Below, piece after piece: positions 25,214-32,601 of a DNA stretch of 44,006 nt (the first letter of the stretch is position 1; the number at the start of each line of letters is the position of its first letter). The DNA lies in the NCBI RefSeq assembly GCF_003501885.1, contig NZ_QWFA01000020.1:1-44006 (forward strand), written 5' to 3'. This stretch comes from Streptomyces globisporus (lineage in GTDB: Bacteria > Actinomycetota > Actinomycetes > Streptomycetales > Streptomycetaceae). The notes beneath the pieces were generated by a model. The model ran no database searches. It was given only the letters and a program-made list of their open reading frames with translations, and was not told the DNA's origin. Made by a program: the position numbers and the translations under genes.

Positions 25214-26173
25214 ATGTGTGATCGTCGTATTGCCATCACGAGGGGATCACGTTTCCTCCGCATTTTTGTTCCGGTGGGTTTGATCCTGGCTCTCGCCGGC
25301 TGTCAGGCCGACACCTCCCCGACCCCGGAGGGCACCGTTCCGCGCGCCCGGGAACTGGTCGACCTGCGCAGCCGCATCCTCGGATACACGGCGACGTTCC
25401 GCGCCGACGCCCCCTACAGCCCGCCCCGCAAGGCGCAGCGCGCGCGGCTGGCGAAGGCCGTCGGGAGTCTGCTGTCGGGTGACGCCCAGGGCGCCGAGCG
25501 GCAGCTCGCCCCGCTCGGCCTCGGCCTCACCCGCCTCACCGACACCGACTCGGGCCGCCGCTACGACGAGATCGCCGCGACCGGCCCGGGCGAGAGCGCC
25601 CGCTGGGGCCGCGTGTATCTCAACGCCGACTCGACCGTTCGCTGGAACGCCCAGGTCCCGCACCCCGTCTCCGACCGCGACACCGAGGACCTCGGCATCC
25701 GGCTCCTGGAGCAGAACCCCGGCGGCGCACTCGTCCTCGCCGGATCCCACCGCCGGGCCGGCAAGGACGGCCGGGCCGATGTCGCCCACCGCGAGGACAG
25801 CGCCTTCCACGCGGTCGTCGTGGAGCTGCAGAAGCGCGGGGTGCCCGGTGTCCAGCTGCACGGCTTCACCGACTCCTCCGACCGCCCCTGGGATGCCGTC
25901 GTCTCCACCGGAGCCGTCGAGACGGCCCCCGCCGAGGTGGCCGCTCTGGCCGACCGCATGGACGACGACGGGCTGCGGGTCTGCCGGGCCTGGGAGGCAC
26001 GCTGCCCGCTGGAGGGCAGGAGCAACGTCCAGGGCCGCTCGGCGGAGCGCGAACACGCCGGCTTCGTCCACGTCGAACTGGCTCGCCACGCCCGCGCGGA
26101 CGACGGCCGCGACACCGAGGAGGCGGCCGAGGCCCTGGGTGGACTGGTCGCGGGGTGGAATGCCGGGGGTTAG
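25214..26173 (+). CDS. Lipoprotein of unknown function, possible hydrolase, divergent from capA
   Basis: About 319 residues from ATG 25214; starts at 25184 and 25205 are also in frame and none has a good ribosome site. Signal peptide ends in lipobox LALAGC-Q. The centre is polar-residue rich: VPHPVSDRDTEDLG, LVLAGSHRRAG, ADVAHREDSAFHAV and VQLHGFTDSS. Regular His, Asp and Glu positions before strands look like a metal-dependent hydrolase of the N-formylglutamate amidohydrolase/poly-glutamate hydrolase kind, but I do not recognise the family with confidence. Being beside the pgs operon makes a role with the polymer attractive. The upstream promoter must share less than 60 bp with capA. Confidence 0.75.
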   Translation: MCDRRIAITRGSRFLRIFVPVGLILALAGCQADTSPTPEGTVPRARELVDLRSRILGYTATFRADAPYSPPRKAQRARLAKAVGSLLSGDAQGAERQLAPLGLGLTRLTDTDSGRRYDEIAATGPGESARWGRVYLNADSTVRWNAQVPHPVSDRDTEDLGIRLLEQNPGGALVLAGSHRRAGKDGRADVAHREDSAFHAVVVELQKRGVPGVQLHGFTDSSDRPWDAVVSTGAVETAPAEVAALADRMDDDGLRVCRAWEARCPLEGRSNVQGRSAEREHAGFVHVELARHARADDGRDTEEAAEALGGLVAGWNAGG

Positions 26174-26818
26174 GCCGTCGCGGGGACAACGCCCAGTTCG
26201 ACTACGACTTCCTGGCCCATGAGTTCGCCCGCGCGCGGATGTGGCTGCGGGGCTCGCAGCGGCTGTGCACCCTGGCGCTGAACCGCCAGAGGGTGTGCCG
26301 GTCATCGACGAGCACGCCTTCCTGCGCATGCCGGCCGACGTACGCCCGGGGATCGCGCATGAGGCGACGGCCGTCGTGGCCGAGTCGGAAGCGGAACCCG
26401 TCGTTGTCACCGTCGACTTGGCGCCCGAGGTGTCGGTACCCGCTCCACGCCGGCCGGTGCAGCCCGTCGGCGCCCCGGACAGGCCTCTGGCCGGGCGTCG
26501 CGTACTGGTGCTCGGTGGTGTCCACGCCGATGCCGCGGCGGCCCGTACCCGCATCGTCGAACCGGGTGGGTTCCCGTTCATGACATACACCGGCTCAGCG
26601 CCCCGGCCCCCGCGGGCCCAGGAACCGCAGGTGATGCCCCGAGGCGGTGTCATCGACCTGCCCACTCCTCACGGCAGACCGGCGCCGCAGCCATCGAGGC
26701 GCCGCCACCTTCGGGACGGTCGGTCGAACATCGACCGTCTCGGGCCGGGCGGTGGCGGCGTCCACCGTGTCACCCAGCAGCAGCCCGTGCCCTGAGAGAT
26801 GACCTGACGTCGGCGGCA
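26174..26818 (+). other. Gene-poor stretch with decayed-looking coding fragments
   Basis: No intact gene is supported here. Two overlapping plus frames carry protein-like stretches that do not join: FDYDFLAHEFARARMWLRGS at about 26200-26260, then VPVIDEHAFLRMPADV and PLAGRRVLVLGGVHADAA in the other frame at about 26297-26570. This looks like a frameshifted, shortened relic of a gene I cannot identify. Neither frame has a convincing start or ribosome site. Confidence 0.35.
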
Positions 26819-26873
26819 TTGTCCTCGGGCCGGACCGATGTATAGCCTGAGCAATGGCATGTGACATTGCACT
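26819..26873 (+). promoter_or_regulatory. Promoter of the hydroxyproline operon with GntR-type operator (site 1)
   Basis: -35 TTGTCC (26819-26824), 16-bp spacer, -10 TATAGC (26841-26846). TGTGACATTGCACT (26860-26873) follows just after the expected transcript start. Its reverse complement, AGTGCAATGTCACA, differs by one base from the motif shared with three other sites in the window. GCAATG and CATTGC around it also form a palindrome (26851-26870). A bound repressor here would block promoter clearance. Confidence 0.65.
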
Positions 26874-26905
26874 AGCGGCGGTCGTGTGGACGCCAAGGGG
26901 TGGTC

Positions 26906-28066
26906 ATGGAAGTCGTCATCGTCGGTGCGGGCATCGTGGGAGCCGCCTGCGCTTTCCACGCCGCCTCCGCCGGTCTCGGCGTCACGGTGCTCGACCGGGG
27001 CGCCGTCGGTGCGGGCACCACCAGCCGGGGGGAGGGGAACATCCTGCTCTCCGACAAGGAGCCTGGCCCGGAACTGGAGTTGGCCCGGCTCAGCCGTGAC
27101 CTCTGGGACGAGGTGAGCGAGGAACTCGGCCCAGGGGCAATCGAGTTCGAGAACAAGGGCGGGCTGGTCGTCGCGAGCGCCCTCGAAGGCCTCGCCGCCC
27201 TCCATGCGTTCGCCGCACGCCAGGCGGCGGTCGGCATCCGTACCGAACGCGTCGACCGCGTGAGGGAGTTCGAACCGCACATCGCGCCCGGCCTCCCCGG
27301 CGGCGTCCACTACCCGCAGGACGCCCAGGTGCAGCCCGTCCTCGCGGCGGCCGGACTGCTGCGGGCCGCGGTCCGCCGCGGCGCCCGGGTGCGTACCGGC
27401 GAGGCCGTCGCCGCCGTCACCGGAACCGGCGGGCGGATCACCGGAGTTCGCACGGCCGACGGTGCGGTGCTGACCGCCGACGCCGTGGTCAACGCGGCCG
27501 GAACGTGGGGCGGGGAGGTCGGCCGCCGCCTCGGCGCTCCCGTCGAGGTCCTCCCGCGCCGGGGGTTCGTCCTGGTCACCGAGCCGCTGCCGCCGATGAT
27601 CCGGCACAAGGTCTACTCCGCCGACTACGTCGCCAACGTCGCCTCCAGCGACGAGGGCCTGGAGACCTCGTGCGTCGTCGAGGGCACCCGCGCGGGCACC
27701 GTCCTGATCGGCGCCAGCCGCGAACGCGTCGGCTTCGACACCGCGATGAACCCGGCCGTGGTGGCCCTGCTCGCCGCGCAGGCGTGCCGCCTCTTCCCGT
27801 TCCTGCGCGACGTCCATCTGATCCGCGCCTACCGGGGATTCAGGCCGTACTGCCCCGACCACCTGCCGGTCGTCGGCCCGGACCCCCGGGTCCCCGGCGT
27901 CCTCCACGCGTGCGGCCACGAGGGCGCGGGCATCGGCCTCGCTCCCGGGACCGGCGCCCTGATCACCGCCCAGTTGCTGGGCCGCCCGTGGCGCGGTGCC
28001 GATCCGGCCGCCCACACCGGCCTTCTGCCCGACCGATTCCTCACGACCGGAGGTGTGCCGAAGTGA
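26906..28066 (+). CDS. FAD-dependent D-amino-acid oxidoreductase, catalytic subunit of hydroxyproline dehydrogenase
   Basis: 386 residues of the DAO family. FAD-binding VVIVGAGIVGAACAFH is at the N-terminus, NAAGTWGGEVGR in the middle, and the C-terminal RAYRGFRPYCPDHLPVVGP and CGHEGAGIGLAPGTG complete the flavin site. It should oxidise cis-4-hydroxy-D-proline to 1-pyrroline-4-hydroxy-2-carboxylate. The next two genes encode small [2Fe-2S] and large FAD/[2Fe-2S] subunits, as in hetero-oligomeric D-hydroxyproline or HcnABC-type dehydrogenases. ATG 26906 is preferred over GTG 26900 since AAGGGG at 26895-26900 has correct spacing only for the ATG. It is the first gene of the operon and overlaps the next by GTGA. 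Confidence 0.88.
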   Translation: MEVVIVGAGIVGAACAFHAASAGLGVTVLDRGAVGAGTTSRGEGNILLSDKEPGPELELARLSRDLWDEVSEELGPGAIEFENKGGLVVASALEGLAALHAFAARQAAVGIRTERVDRVREFEPHIAPGLPGGVHYPQDAQVQPVLAAAGLLRAAVRRGARVRTGEAVAAVTGTGGRITGVRTADGAVLTADAVVNAAGTWGGEVGRRLGAPVEVLPRRGFVLVTEPLPPMIRHKVYSADYVANVASSDEGLETSCVVEGTRAGTVLIGASRERVGFDTAMNPAVVALLAAQACRLFPFLRDVHLIRAYRGFRPYCPDHLPVVGPDPRVPGVLHACGHEGAGIGLAPGTGALITAQLLGRPWRGADPAAHTGLLPDRFLTTGGVPK

Positions 28067-28353
28067 CCGGAGCGGCCGCGGAGACCGACGTATCCACCGC
28101 ACCCGCGTTCACCGTGGACGGCGAACCGCTGGCGTTCGTCCCCGGACAGACCCTGGCCGCCGCGCTCGTCGCCTCGGGCCGGGTCGCCTGGCGGACCACC
28201 CGGGGCGGGCAGCGGCCCCGGGGCGTCTTCTGCGGGATCGGCGTCTGTTACGACTGCCTCCTCACCGTCGACGGAAGGCGCGGGCAGCGCGCCTGCCTGG
28301 TGCGGGCCCGCGCGGGCATGGCCGTCGTGACGGGGGAGGGCGACGATGACTGA
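28063..28353 (+). CDS. Small [2Fe-2S] subunit of hydroxyproline dehydrogenase (HcnA-like)
   Basis: 96 residues. A ferredoxin-like domain with four cysteines in GVFCGIGVCYDCLLTVDG and QRACL (C-x4-C-x2-C-x11-C), the pattern of plant-type [2Fe-2S] proteins in amine dehydrogenases. It passes electrons between flavins in the complex. Start GTG 28063 overlaps the previous stop (GTGA), and the end overlaps the next start by 8 bp, so the three subunits are coupled in translation. Confidence 0.9.
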   Translation: MTGAAAETDVSTAPAFTVDGEPLAFVPGQTLAAALVASGRVAWRTTRGGQRPRGVFCGIGVCYDCLLTVDGRRGQRACLVRARAGMAVVTGEGDDD

Positions 28354-29836
28354 GCCCCAGGGCCCCGGTGGCCCCGCCGCGATGCATGAGCCGCACGACC
28401 TCGTGGTGGTGGGCGCCGGGCCGGCCGGTATGGCGGCCGCCGTCACCGCCCTGGACGGAGGGCTGCGGGTCGCCCTCATCGACTCGGGCCCCGCGCCGGG
28501 CGGCCAGTTCTGGCGCCATCCCCCGGACCACGCGCGCGAGGCGCTCTCCACCGACGACCTGCACCACGATCTGCGCACCTACCGCACCCTCCGCGCGACC
28601 CTGGCCGCCCACCAGCGCACCGGACGGCTCACCCTCCTGCTCGACCACCACGTATGGACCACGGCCCGCGCGGCGAACGGCTTCACCGTCCACGCGGTGG
28701 ACCGCGGCAGGCCGCCCGAGGAGCGGGCCGTCGTGCTGCGCGCACCGGCCCTGCTGGTGGCGACCGGCGCCTACGACCGCCAACTCCCCTTCCCGGGCTG
28801 GGACCTGCCCGGTGTGCTCACCGTCGGCGGGCTCCAGTCGCTGCTCAAAGGCGGGGGAGTGGTGGCCGGCCGCCGCGTGGTCCTCGGTGGTACGGGCCCC
28901 TTCCTGCTGCCCGTCGCCGCCGCCCTCGCCGCACGCGGTGCCGAGGTCGTCGCGGTGTGCGAGGCGGCGGCGCCCGCGGCCTGGCTGCGCCACCCCGCGC
29001 CCCTGCTGCGCAACCCCGCCAAGTGGGCGGAAGCCGCCGGCTACGCGGGCACGCTCGCCCGGCACCGGATCCCGGTCCGCACCCGCACCGGCATCGTCGC
29101 CGCCGAAGGGGAGGGGCGGGTCGCCGTCGTACGCACCGCAGCCCTGGACGCCGACGGGGCGCCGCTCCCGGGCACCGAGCGGCGGATCGAGGCCGACACC
29201 GTGGGCGTCGGCTGGGGCTTCGTCCCCCAGCTCGACCTGCTGCTCCCGCTCGGCTGCGACCTCGCCGACGCGGGCGACGGCACCATGGTCGCCGCCGTCG
29301 ACGCCGGACAGCGCACCACCGTGCCGGGCCTCTACGCGGCGGGCGAGACCTGCGGGGTGGGCGGGGCTGCGCTCGCGCTGAGCGAGGGGCGCGTGGCGGC
29401 CGTCTCGGTGCTCACCGACCTCTCCGTGCCAGGTCGACCGGGCCTCCGGCCCCTGGCCGCCGAGCGCCGGGCGGTGGCCCGGCACCGCGCCTTCGCCCGC
29501 GCCCTGGCCCGGGCGCACCCCGTGCCGCGGGACTGGCCGGCCTGGCTGACCGACGACACCACGGTCTGCCGGTGCGAGGAGGTCACCGCGGGGGCGGTCC
29601 GAGCCGCACGCGCCGACGGCCCGGCAACCGGCCACCGGCAGGTCAAACAGCTGACCAGGGCGGGCATGGGCTGGTGCCAGGGCCGGATGTGCGGGCCCGC
29701 CGTGCACTGCCTCGTCGCCGCCCGTACCGAGCCCTACACCCCCGCCGAACGGCTGATCGCGACCCCGGTCACGCTCGGCGCGCTCGCCGACTCCAGCGAG
29801 TCTCCCACCGGCGACATCCCTTCCGAACCCACCTGA
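28346..29836 (+). CDS. Large FAD/NAD(P)-fold subunit with BFD-like [2Fe-2S] domain (HcnB-like)
   Basis: 496 residues. N-terminal FAD motif VVVGAGPAGMAAAV; GGQFWR; ATGAYDRQLPFPGWDLPGV; second nucleotide motif VVLGGTGPFLLPVAAA; PGLYAAGETCGVGG. The C-terminus has CRCEEVT and GMGWCQGRMCGP, the four cysteines of a BFD-like iron-sulfur domain. In related multi-subunit amine dehydrogenases this subunit carries electrons from the catalytic flavin to the respiratory chain. With its neighbours it fits a D-hydroxyproline dehydrogenase; octopine/nopaline oxidase or glycine-oxidising HcnABC are less likely next to an epimerase and a deaminase. Confidence 0.88.
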   Translation: MTEPQGPGGPAAMHEPHDLVVVGAGPAGMAAAVTALDGGLRVALIDSGPAPGGQFWRHPPDHAREALSTDDLHHDLRTYRTLRATLAAHQRTGRLTLLLDHHVWTTARAANGFTVHAVDRGRPPEERAVVLRAPALLVATGAYDRQLPFPGWDLPGVLTVGGLQSLLKGGGVVAGRRVVLGGTGPFLLPVAAALAARGAEVVAVCEAAAPAAWLRHPAPLLRNPAKWAEAAGYAGTLARHRIPVRTRTGIVAAEGEGRVAVVRTAALDADGAPLPGTERRIEADTVGVGWGFVPQLDLLLPLGCDLADAGDGTMVAAVDAGQRTTVPGLYAAGETCGVGGAALALSEGRVAAVSVLTDLSVPGRPGLRPLAAERRAVARHRAFARALARAHPVPRDWPAWLTDDTTVCRCEEVTAGAVRAARADGPATGHRQVKQLTRAGMGWCQGRMCGPAVHCLVAARTEPYTPAERLIATPVTLGALADSSESPTGDIPSEPT

Positions 29837-29845
29837 GGAGCTCCC

Positions 29846-30760
29846 ATGAACCGCGTGGACCGCACGGCCCCCGCCCGCACACCCTGGCACGGCGTCATCG
29901 TCGCGACGAGCCTCCCGTTCGGCCGGGACCTCGCCGTCGACCACGGCGCCTACGGGGACAACGTCGCCTGGCTCGCCGAACAGGGCCTGCACGGCGTCGC
30001 CCCGAACGGGTCGCTGGGGGAGTACCAGACCCTGACGTACGAGGAACGCGACCGTGTCGTCGAGACCGCCGTCGCCCACGCCCCCGACGGCTTCACCGTG
30101 ATGCCGGGCGTCGGGGCGTACGGCGCGATCGAGGCGAGGCGGCACGCGCTCTTCGCCAAGGACGCCGGCTGCCAGGCCGTCATGTGCCTGCCCCCCAACG
30201 CCTACCGGGCCGACGACCGCGCCGTCCTGGAGCACTACGCCTTGGTCGCCTCCGCCGGGCTCCCCGTCACCGCCTACAACAACCCCATCGACACCAAGGT
30301 CGACCTGCGCCCCGAGCTGCTCGCCAAGCTGTACGCCGAGGGGTTCATCGTGGGCGTGAAGGAGTTCTCCGGGGACGTCCGCAGGTGCTACGCCATCAAC
30401 GAACTCGCCCCCGGGCTCGACCTGATCATCGGCACCGACGACACCCTCCTCGAAGTCGCCGTCGCCGGGGCCAAGGGTTGGGTCGCCGGATACCCCCAGG
30501 TCTTCCCGCGCGCCTGCCTCGACCTGTACAACGCCGCGCTGGCCGGCGACCTCACCACCGCGCTCCCGCTCTACCGCCGGCTCCACTCCGTACTGCGCTG
30601 GGACAGCAGGACCGAGTTCGTCCAGGCGATCAAGCTCGGCCAGGACATGATCGGCCGGACCGGCGGCGCCTGCCGGCCGCCCCGGCAGCCCCTGGACCCG
30701 GAGACCGAGGCCGTCGTACGTTCCGCCACCCGGGCGCTCATTGACGCGGGGGTGAACTGA
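29846..30760 (+). CDS. DapA-family lyase, likely 1-pyrroline-4-hydroxy-2-carboxylate deaminase
   Basis: 304 residues of the DHDPS/N-acetylneuraminate lyase family. The catalytic Schiff-base Lys172 is in VGVKEFSGD and the catalytic Tyr144 is in TAYNNP, 28 residues apart as in E. coli DapA. It has NGSLGEYQTLTYEER at the usual GTTGE position. In this operon it should deaminate and dehydrate 1-pyrroline-4-hydroxy-2-carboxylate to 2-oxoglutarate semialdehyde. A lysine-pathway DapA is unlikely here because the neighbours are all hydroxyproline genes. GAGGAG lies just before ATG 29846. Confidence 0.88.
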   Translation: MNRVDRTAPARTPWHGVIVATSLPFGRDLAVDHGAYGDNVAWLAEQGLHGVAPNGSLGEYQTLTYEERDRVVETAVAHAPDGFTVMPGVGAYGAIEARRHALFAKDAGCQAVMCLPPNAYRADDRAVLEHYALVASAGLPVTAYNNPIDTKVDLRPELLAKLYAEGFIVGVKEFSGDVRRCYAINELAPGLDLIIGTDDTLLEVAVAGAKGWVAGYPQVFPRACLDLYNAALAGDLTTALPLYRRLHSVLRWDSRTEFVQAIKLGQDMIGRTGGACRPPRQPLDPETEAVVRSATRALIDAGVN

Positions 30761-30761
30761 C

Positions 30762-31763
30762 GTGCGCTCCACGGTCTGTTACCACGCGGTCGACTCGCAC
30801 ACCGAGGGCATGCCGACCCGGGTGATCACCGGCGGGGTGGGTGTCCTGCCGGGCGCGACCATGGCGGAGCGGCGACAGCGGTTCATGGCCGAACGGGACG
30901 GTCTGCGCACCCTGTTGATGTGCGAGCCGCGCGGGCACGCGTCCATGTCCGGCGCGATCCTCCAGCCCCCGACCCGGCCGGACTCCGACTTCGGCGTGCT
31001 GTTCATCGAGGTCTCCGGCTGTCTGCCCATGTGCGGCCACGGCACCATCGGCGTGGCGACGGTCCTGGTGGAGACGGGCATGGTCGAGGCGGTCGAGCCG
31101 GAGACCCTCATCCGCCTCGACACCCCCGCCGGTCTCGTCACGGCACGGGTCGCCGTGCGCGACGGCCGGGCGGAGTCCGTCACCCTGGAGAACGTCGCCT
31201 CCTACAGCCACGCGCTGGACCAGGTCGTCGAGGTGGCGGGGTACGGACCGGTCCGCTACGACATGGCGTACGGCGGCAACTTCTACGCCGTCGTACGCAC
31301 CGAGGACCTCGGCATCCCCTTCGACCGGGCGGAGAAGGGCCGGCTGCTCGACGCGGGCCTGGCCGTCATGCGGGCGGTCAACGAGCAGAACCCGGTGGTC
31401 CACCCGGAGAACCCGGCGATCGACGTCTGCCACCACGTCTATCTGGAGGCCCCCGGCTCCACCGCCGAGCACTCGCGGCACGCCATGGCGATCCACCCCG
31501 GCTGGTTCGACCGCTCGCCCTGCGGGACGGGGACCAGCGCCCGGATGGCCCAACTGCACGCGCGGGGACTGCTGAAGACCGGGCAGGACTTGGTCAACGA
31601 GTCCTTCATCGGCTCCCGCTTCACCGGCCGGATCCTGTCGGAGACCACGGTCGGCGGCCTGCCCGCCGTCCTGCCCTCCGTCACCGGCCGCGCCTGGATC
31701 ACCGGGACCGCGCAGTACCTGCTCGACCCGACCGACCCCTACCCGGAGGGATTCACCGTGTGA
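30762..31763 (+). CDS. 4-hydroxyproline 2-epimerase (proline racemase family)
   Basis: 333 residues. Cys91 in LPMCGHGTIG and Cys254 in DRSPCGTGTSA are the two acid-base catalysts of racemases and epimerases of this family. The first being Cys rather than Thr/Ser excludes trans-3-hydroxyproline dehydratase. DSHTEGMPTRVI near residue 10 and GGNFYAVV are typical. It converts trans-4-hydroxy-L-proline, the form released from collagen, to cis-4-hydroxy-D-proline. GTG 30762 follows the deaminase stop by 1 bp. A proline racemase activity cannot be ruled out from sequence alone, but the context favours hydroxyproline. Confidence 0.93.
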   Translation: MRSTVCYHAVDSHTEGMPTRVITGGVGVLPGATMAERRQRFMAERDGLRTLLMCEPRGHASMSGAILQPPTRPDSDFGVLFIEVSGCLPMCGHGTIGVATVLVETGMVEAVEPETLIRLDTPAGLVTARVAVRDGRAESVTLENVASYSHALDQVVEVAGYGPVRYDMAYGGNFYAVVRTEDLGIPFDRAEKGRLLDAGLAVMRAVNEQNPVVHPENPAIDVCHHVYLEAPGSTAEHSRHAMAIHPGWFDRSPCGTGTSARMAQLHARGLLKTGQDLVNESFIGSRFTGRILSETTVGGLPAVLPSVTGRAWITGTAQYLLDPTDPYPEGFTV

Positions 31764-31822
31764 CGGCCGATCCGCACACCCGGCCCGGCGTCAACGTCCC
31801 CAGTACCGGAGCGACTTCGGTG

Positions 31823-32533
31823 TCAACGCGCGCCGAGCCTGCGGGACGGGGCCGCGCGTTCGGCCTCCCGCTTCCGGGCCGCCCACAGGGTCCGCACATG
31901 CGCGAGATGGCGGCGCATGTGCTCCTCGGCCGCCTCCGCGTCACCCTCGATCATGATGTCGAGCAGCACGGTGTGCTCCTGCGCCGAACCCACCAACGAC
32001 CCCTCTTCGGAAAGGTCGGTGAGTCCGTACAGCCGGGAGCGCTTGCGCAGGTCGGCCACCGTCTCGACGAGGCGCGCGTTCCCCGCGAGGGCGAGCAGGT
32101 CGAGGTGGAAGCGGCGGTCCGACTCCAGGTAGCCGATCAGGTCGCCCCGCTGTGCGGCGGCCACGATCTCCTCGGCCACCGGACGTACCGCCTCCAACTG
32201 CTCGCGGGAGGCGGTACGGGTCACCCGGCCGATGGTGGGGATCTCGATGAGCGCGCGGATCTCGGTGTACTCGTCCAGGTCGCGCTCGGAGAGCTCGGTC
32301 ACCCGGAAGCCCTTGTTGCGCACCGCCTCGACCAGGCCCTCCCGGGCCAGGTCGAGCATGGCCTCGCGCACCGGTGTGGCCGAGACGCCGTACTCGGCGG
32401 CCAGGGTGGGGGCCGAGTAGATCACGCCGGGCTGGAGTTCCCCCGCTATCAGCGCGGCCCGCAGGGCGTTGGCGACCTGGTCGCGCAGATGCTCCTGCAC
32501 CGAGATGAGTTTGCGGGACTTCAGCTCACTCAT
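31823..32533 (-). CDS. GntR-family (FadR/FCD subfamily) regulator of collagen/hydroxyproline use
   Basis: 236 residues. The N-terminal winged helix has APTLAAEYGVSATPVREAMLDL. The C-terminal helical FCD domain shows metal/ligand residues: Asp in DRRFHLDLLALAGN, His in the same motif, His in QEHTVLLDIM, and His in EEHMRRHLAHV. It is convergent with the hydroxyproline operon and lies between it and the peptidase. An operator-like site overlaps its own -10 box, so it probably represses itself. Likely ligands are hydroxyproline or a pathway intermediate; that is inferred. GGGGAAC precedes ATG 32533. Confidence 0.92.
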   Translation of the reverse strand: MSELKSRKLISVQEHLRDQVANALRAALIAGELQPGVIYSAPTLAAEYGVSATPVREAMLDLAREGLVEAVRNKGFRVTELSERDLDEYTEIRALIEIPTIGRVTRTASREQLEAVRPVAEEIVAAAQRGDLIGYLESDRRFHLDLLALAGNARLVETVADLRKRSRLYGLTDLSEEGSLVGSAQEHTVLLDIMIEGDAEAAEEHMRRHLAHVRTLWAARKREAERAAPSRRLGAR

Positions 32534-32559
32534 GCGTTCCCCTTCAAATTTGTCACCGC

Positions 32560-32575
32560 ACTATACAATGTCACG
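32560..32575 (-). promoter_or_regulatory. gntR promoter with overlapping GntR-type operator (site 3)
   Basis: TATACAATGTCACG (32562-32575) matches the shared motif TGTGCAATGTCACA at 11 of 14 positions. On the minus strand, TATAGT (32565-32560) is a good -10 box for gntR. The operator-like site overlaps it, consistent with autorepression. Confidence 0.6.
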
Positions 32576-32601
32576 TTGCGCGGTGCGCCCCTCCTCGGCC
32601 G

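Noticed and set aside
26241..26795. A 184-codon plus-strand gene
   Set aside because: No usable start, and protein-like segments split across two frames; listed only as a possible relic.
29846..30760. Lysine-biosynthesis DapA
   Set aside because: The family fits, but the operon contains only hydroxyproline genes, and the GTTGE region reads NGSLGE, unlike typical DapA.
30762..31763. Trans-3-hydroxy-L-proline dehydratase
   Set aside because: Both catalytic positions are Cys (91 and 254); the dehydratase has Thr or Ser at one of them.
31764..31822. Terminator between the epimerase and gntR genes
   Set aside because: Only a 4-bp stem (ACCG/CGGT) could be found, too weak to call.
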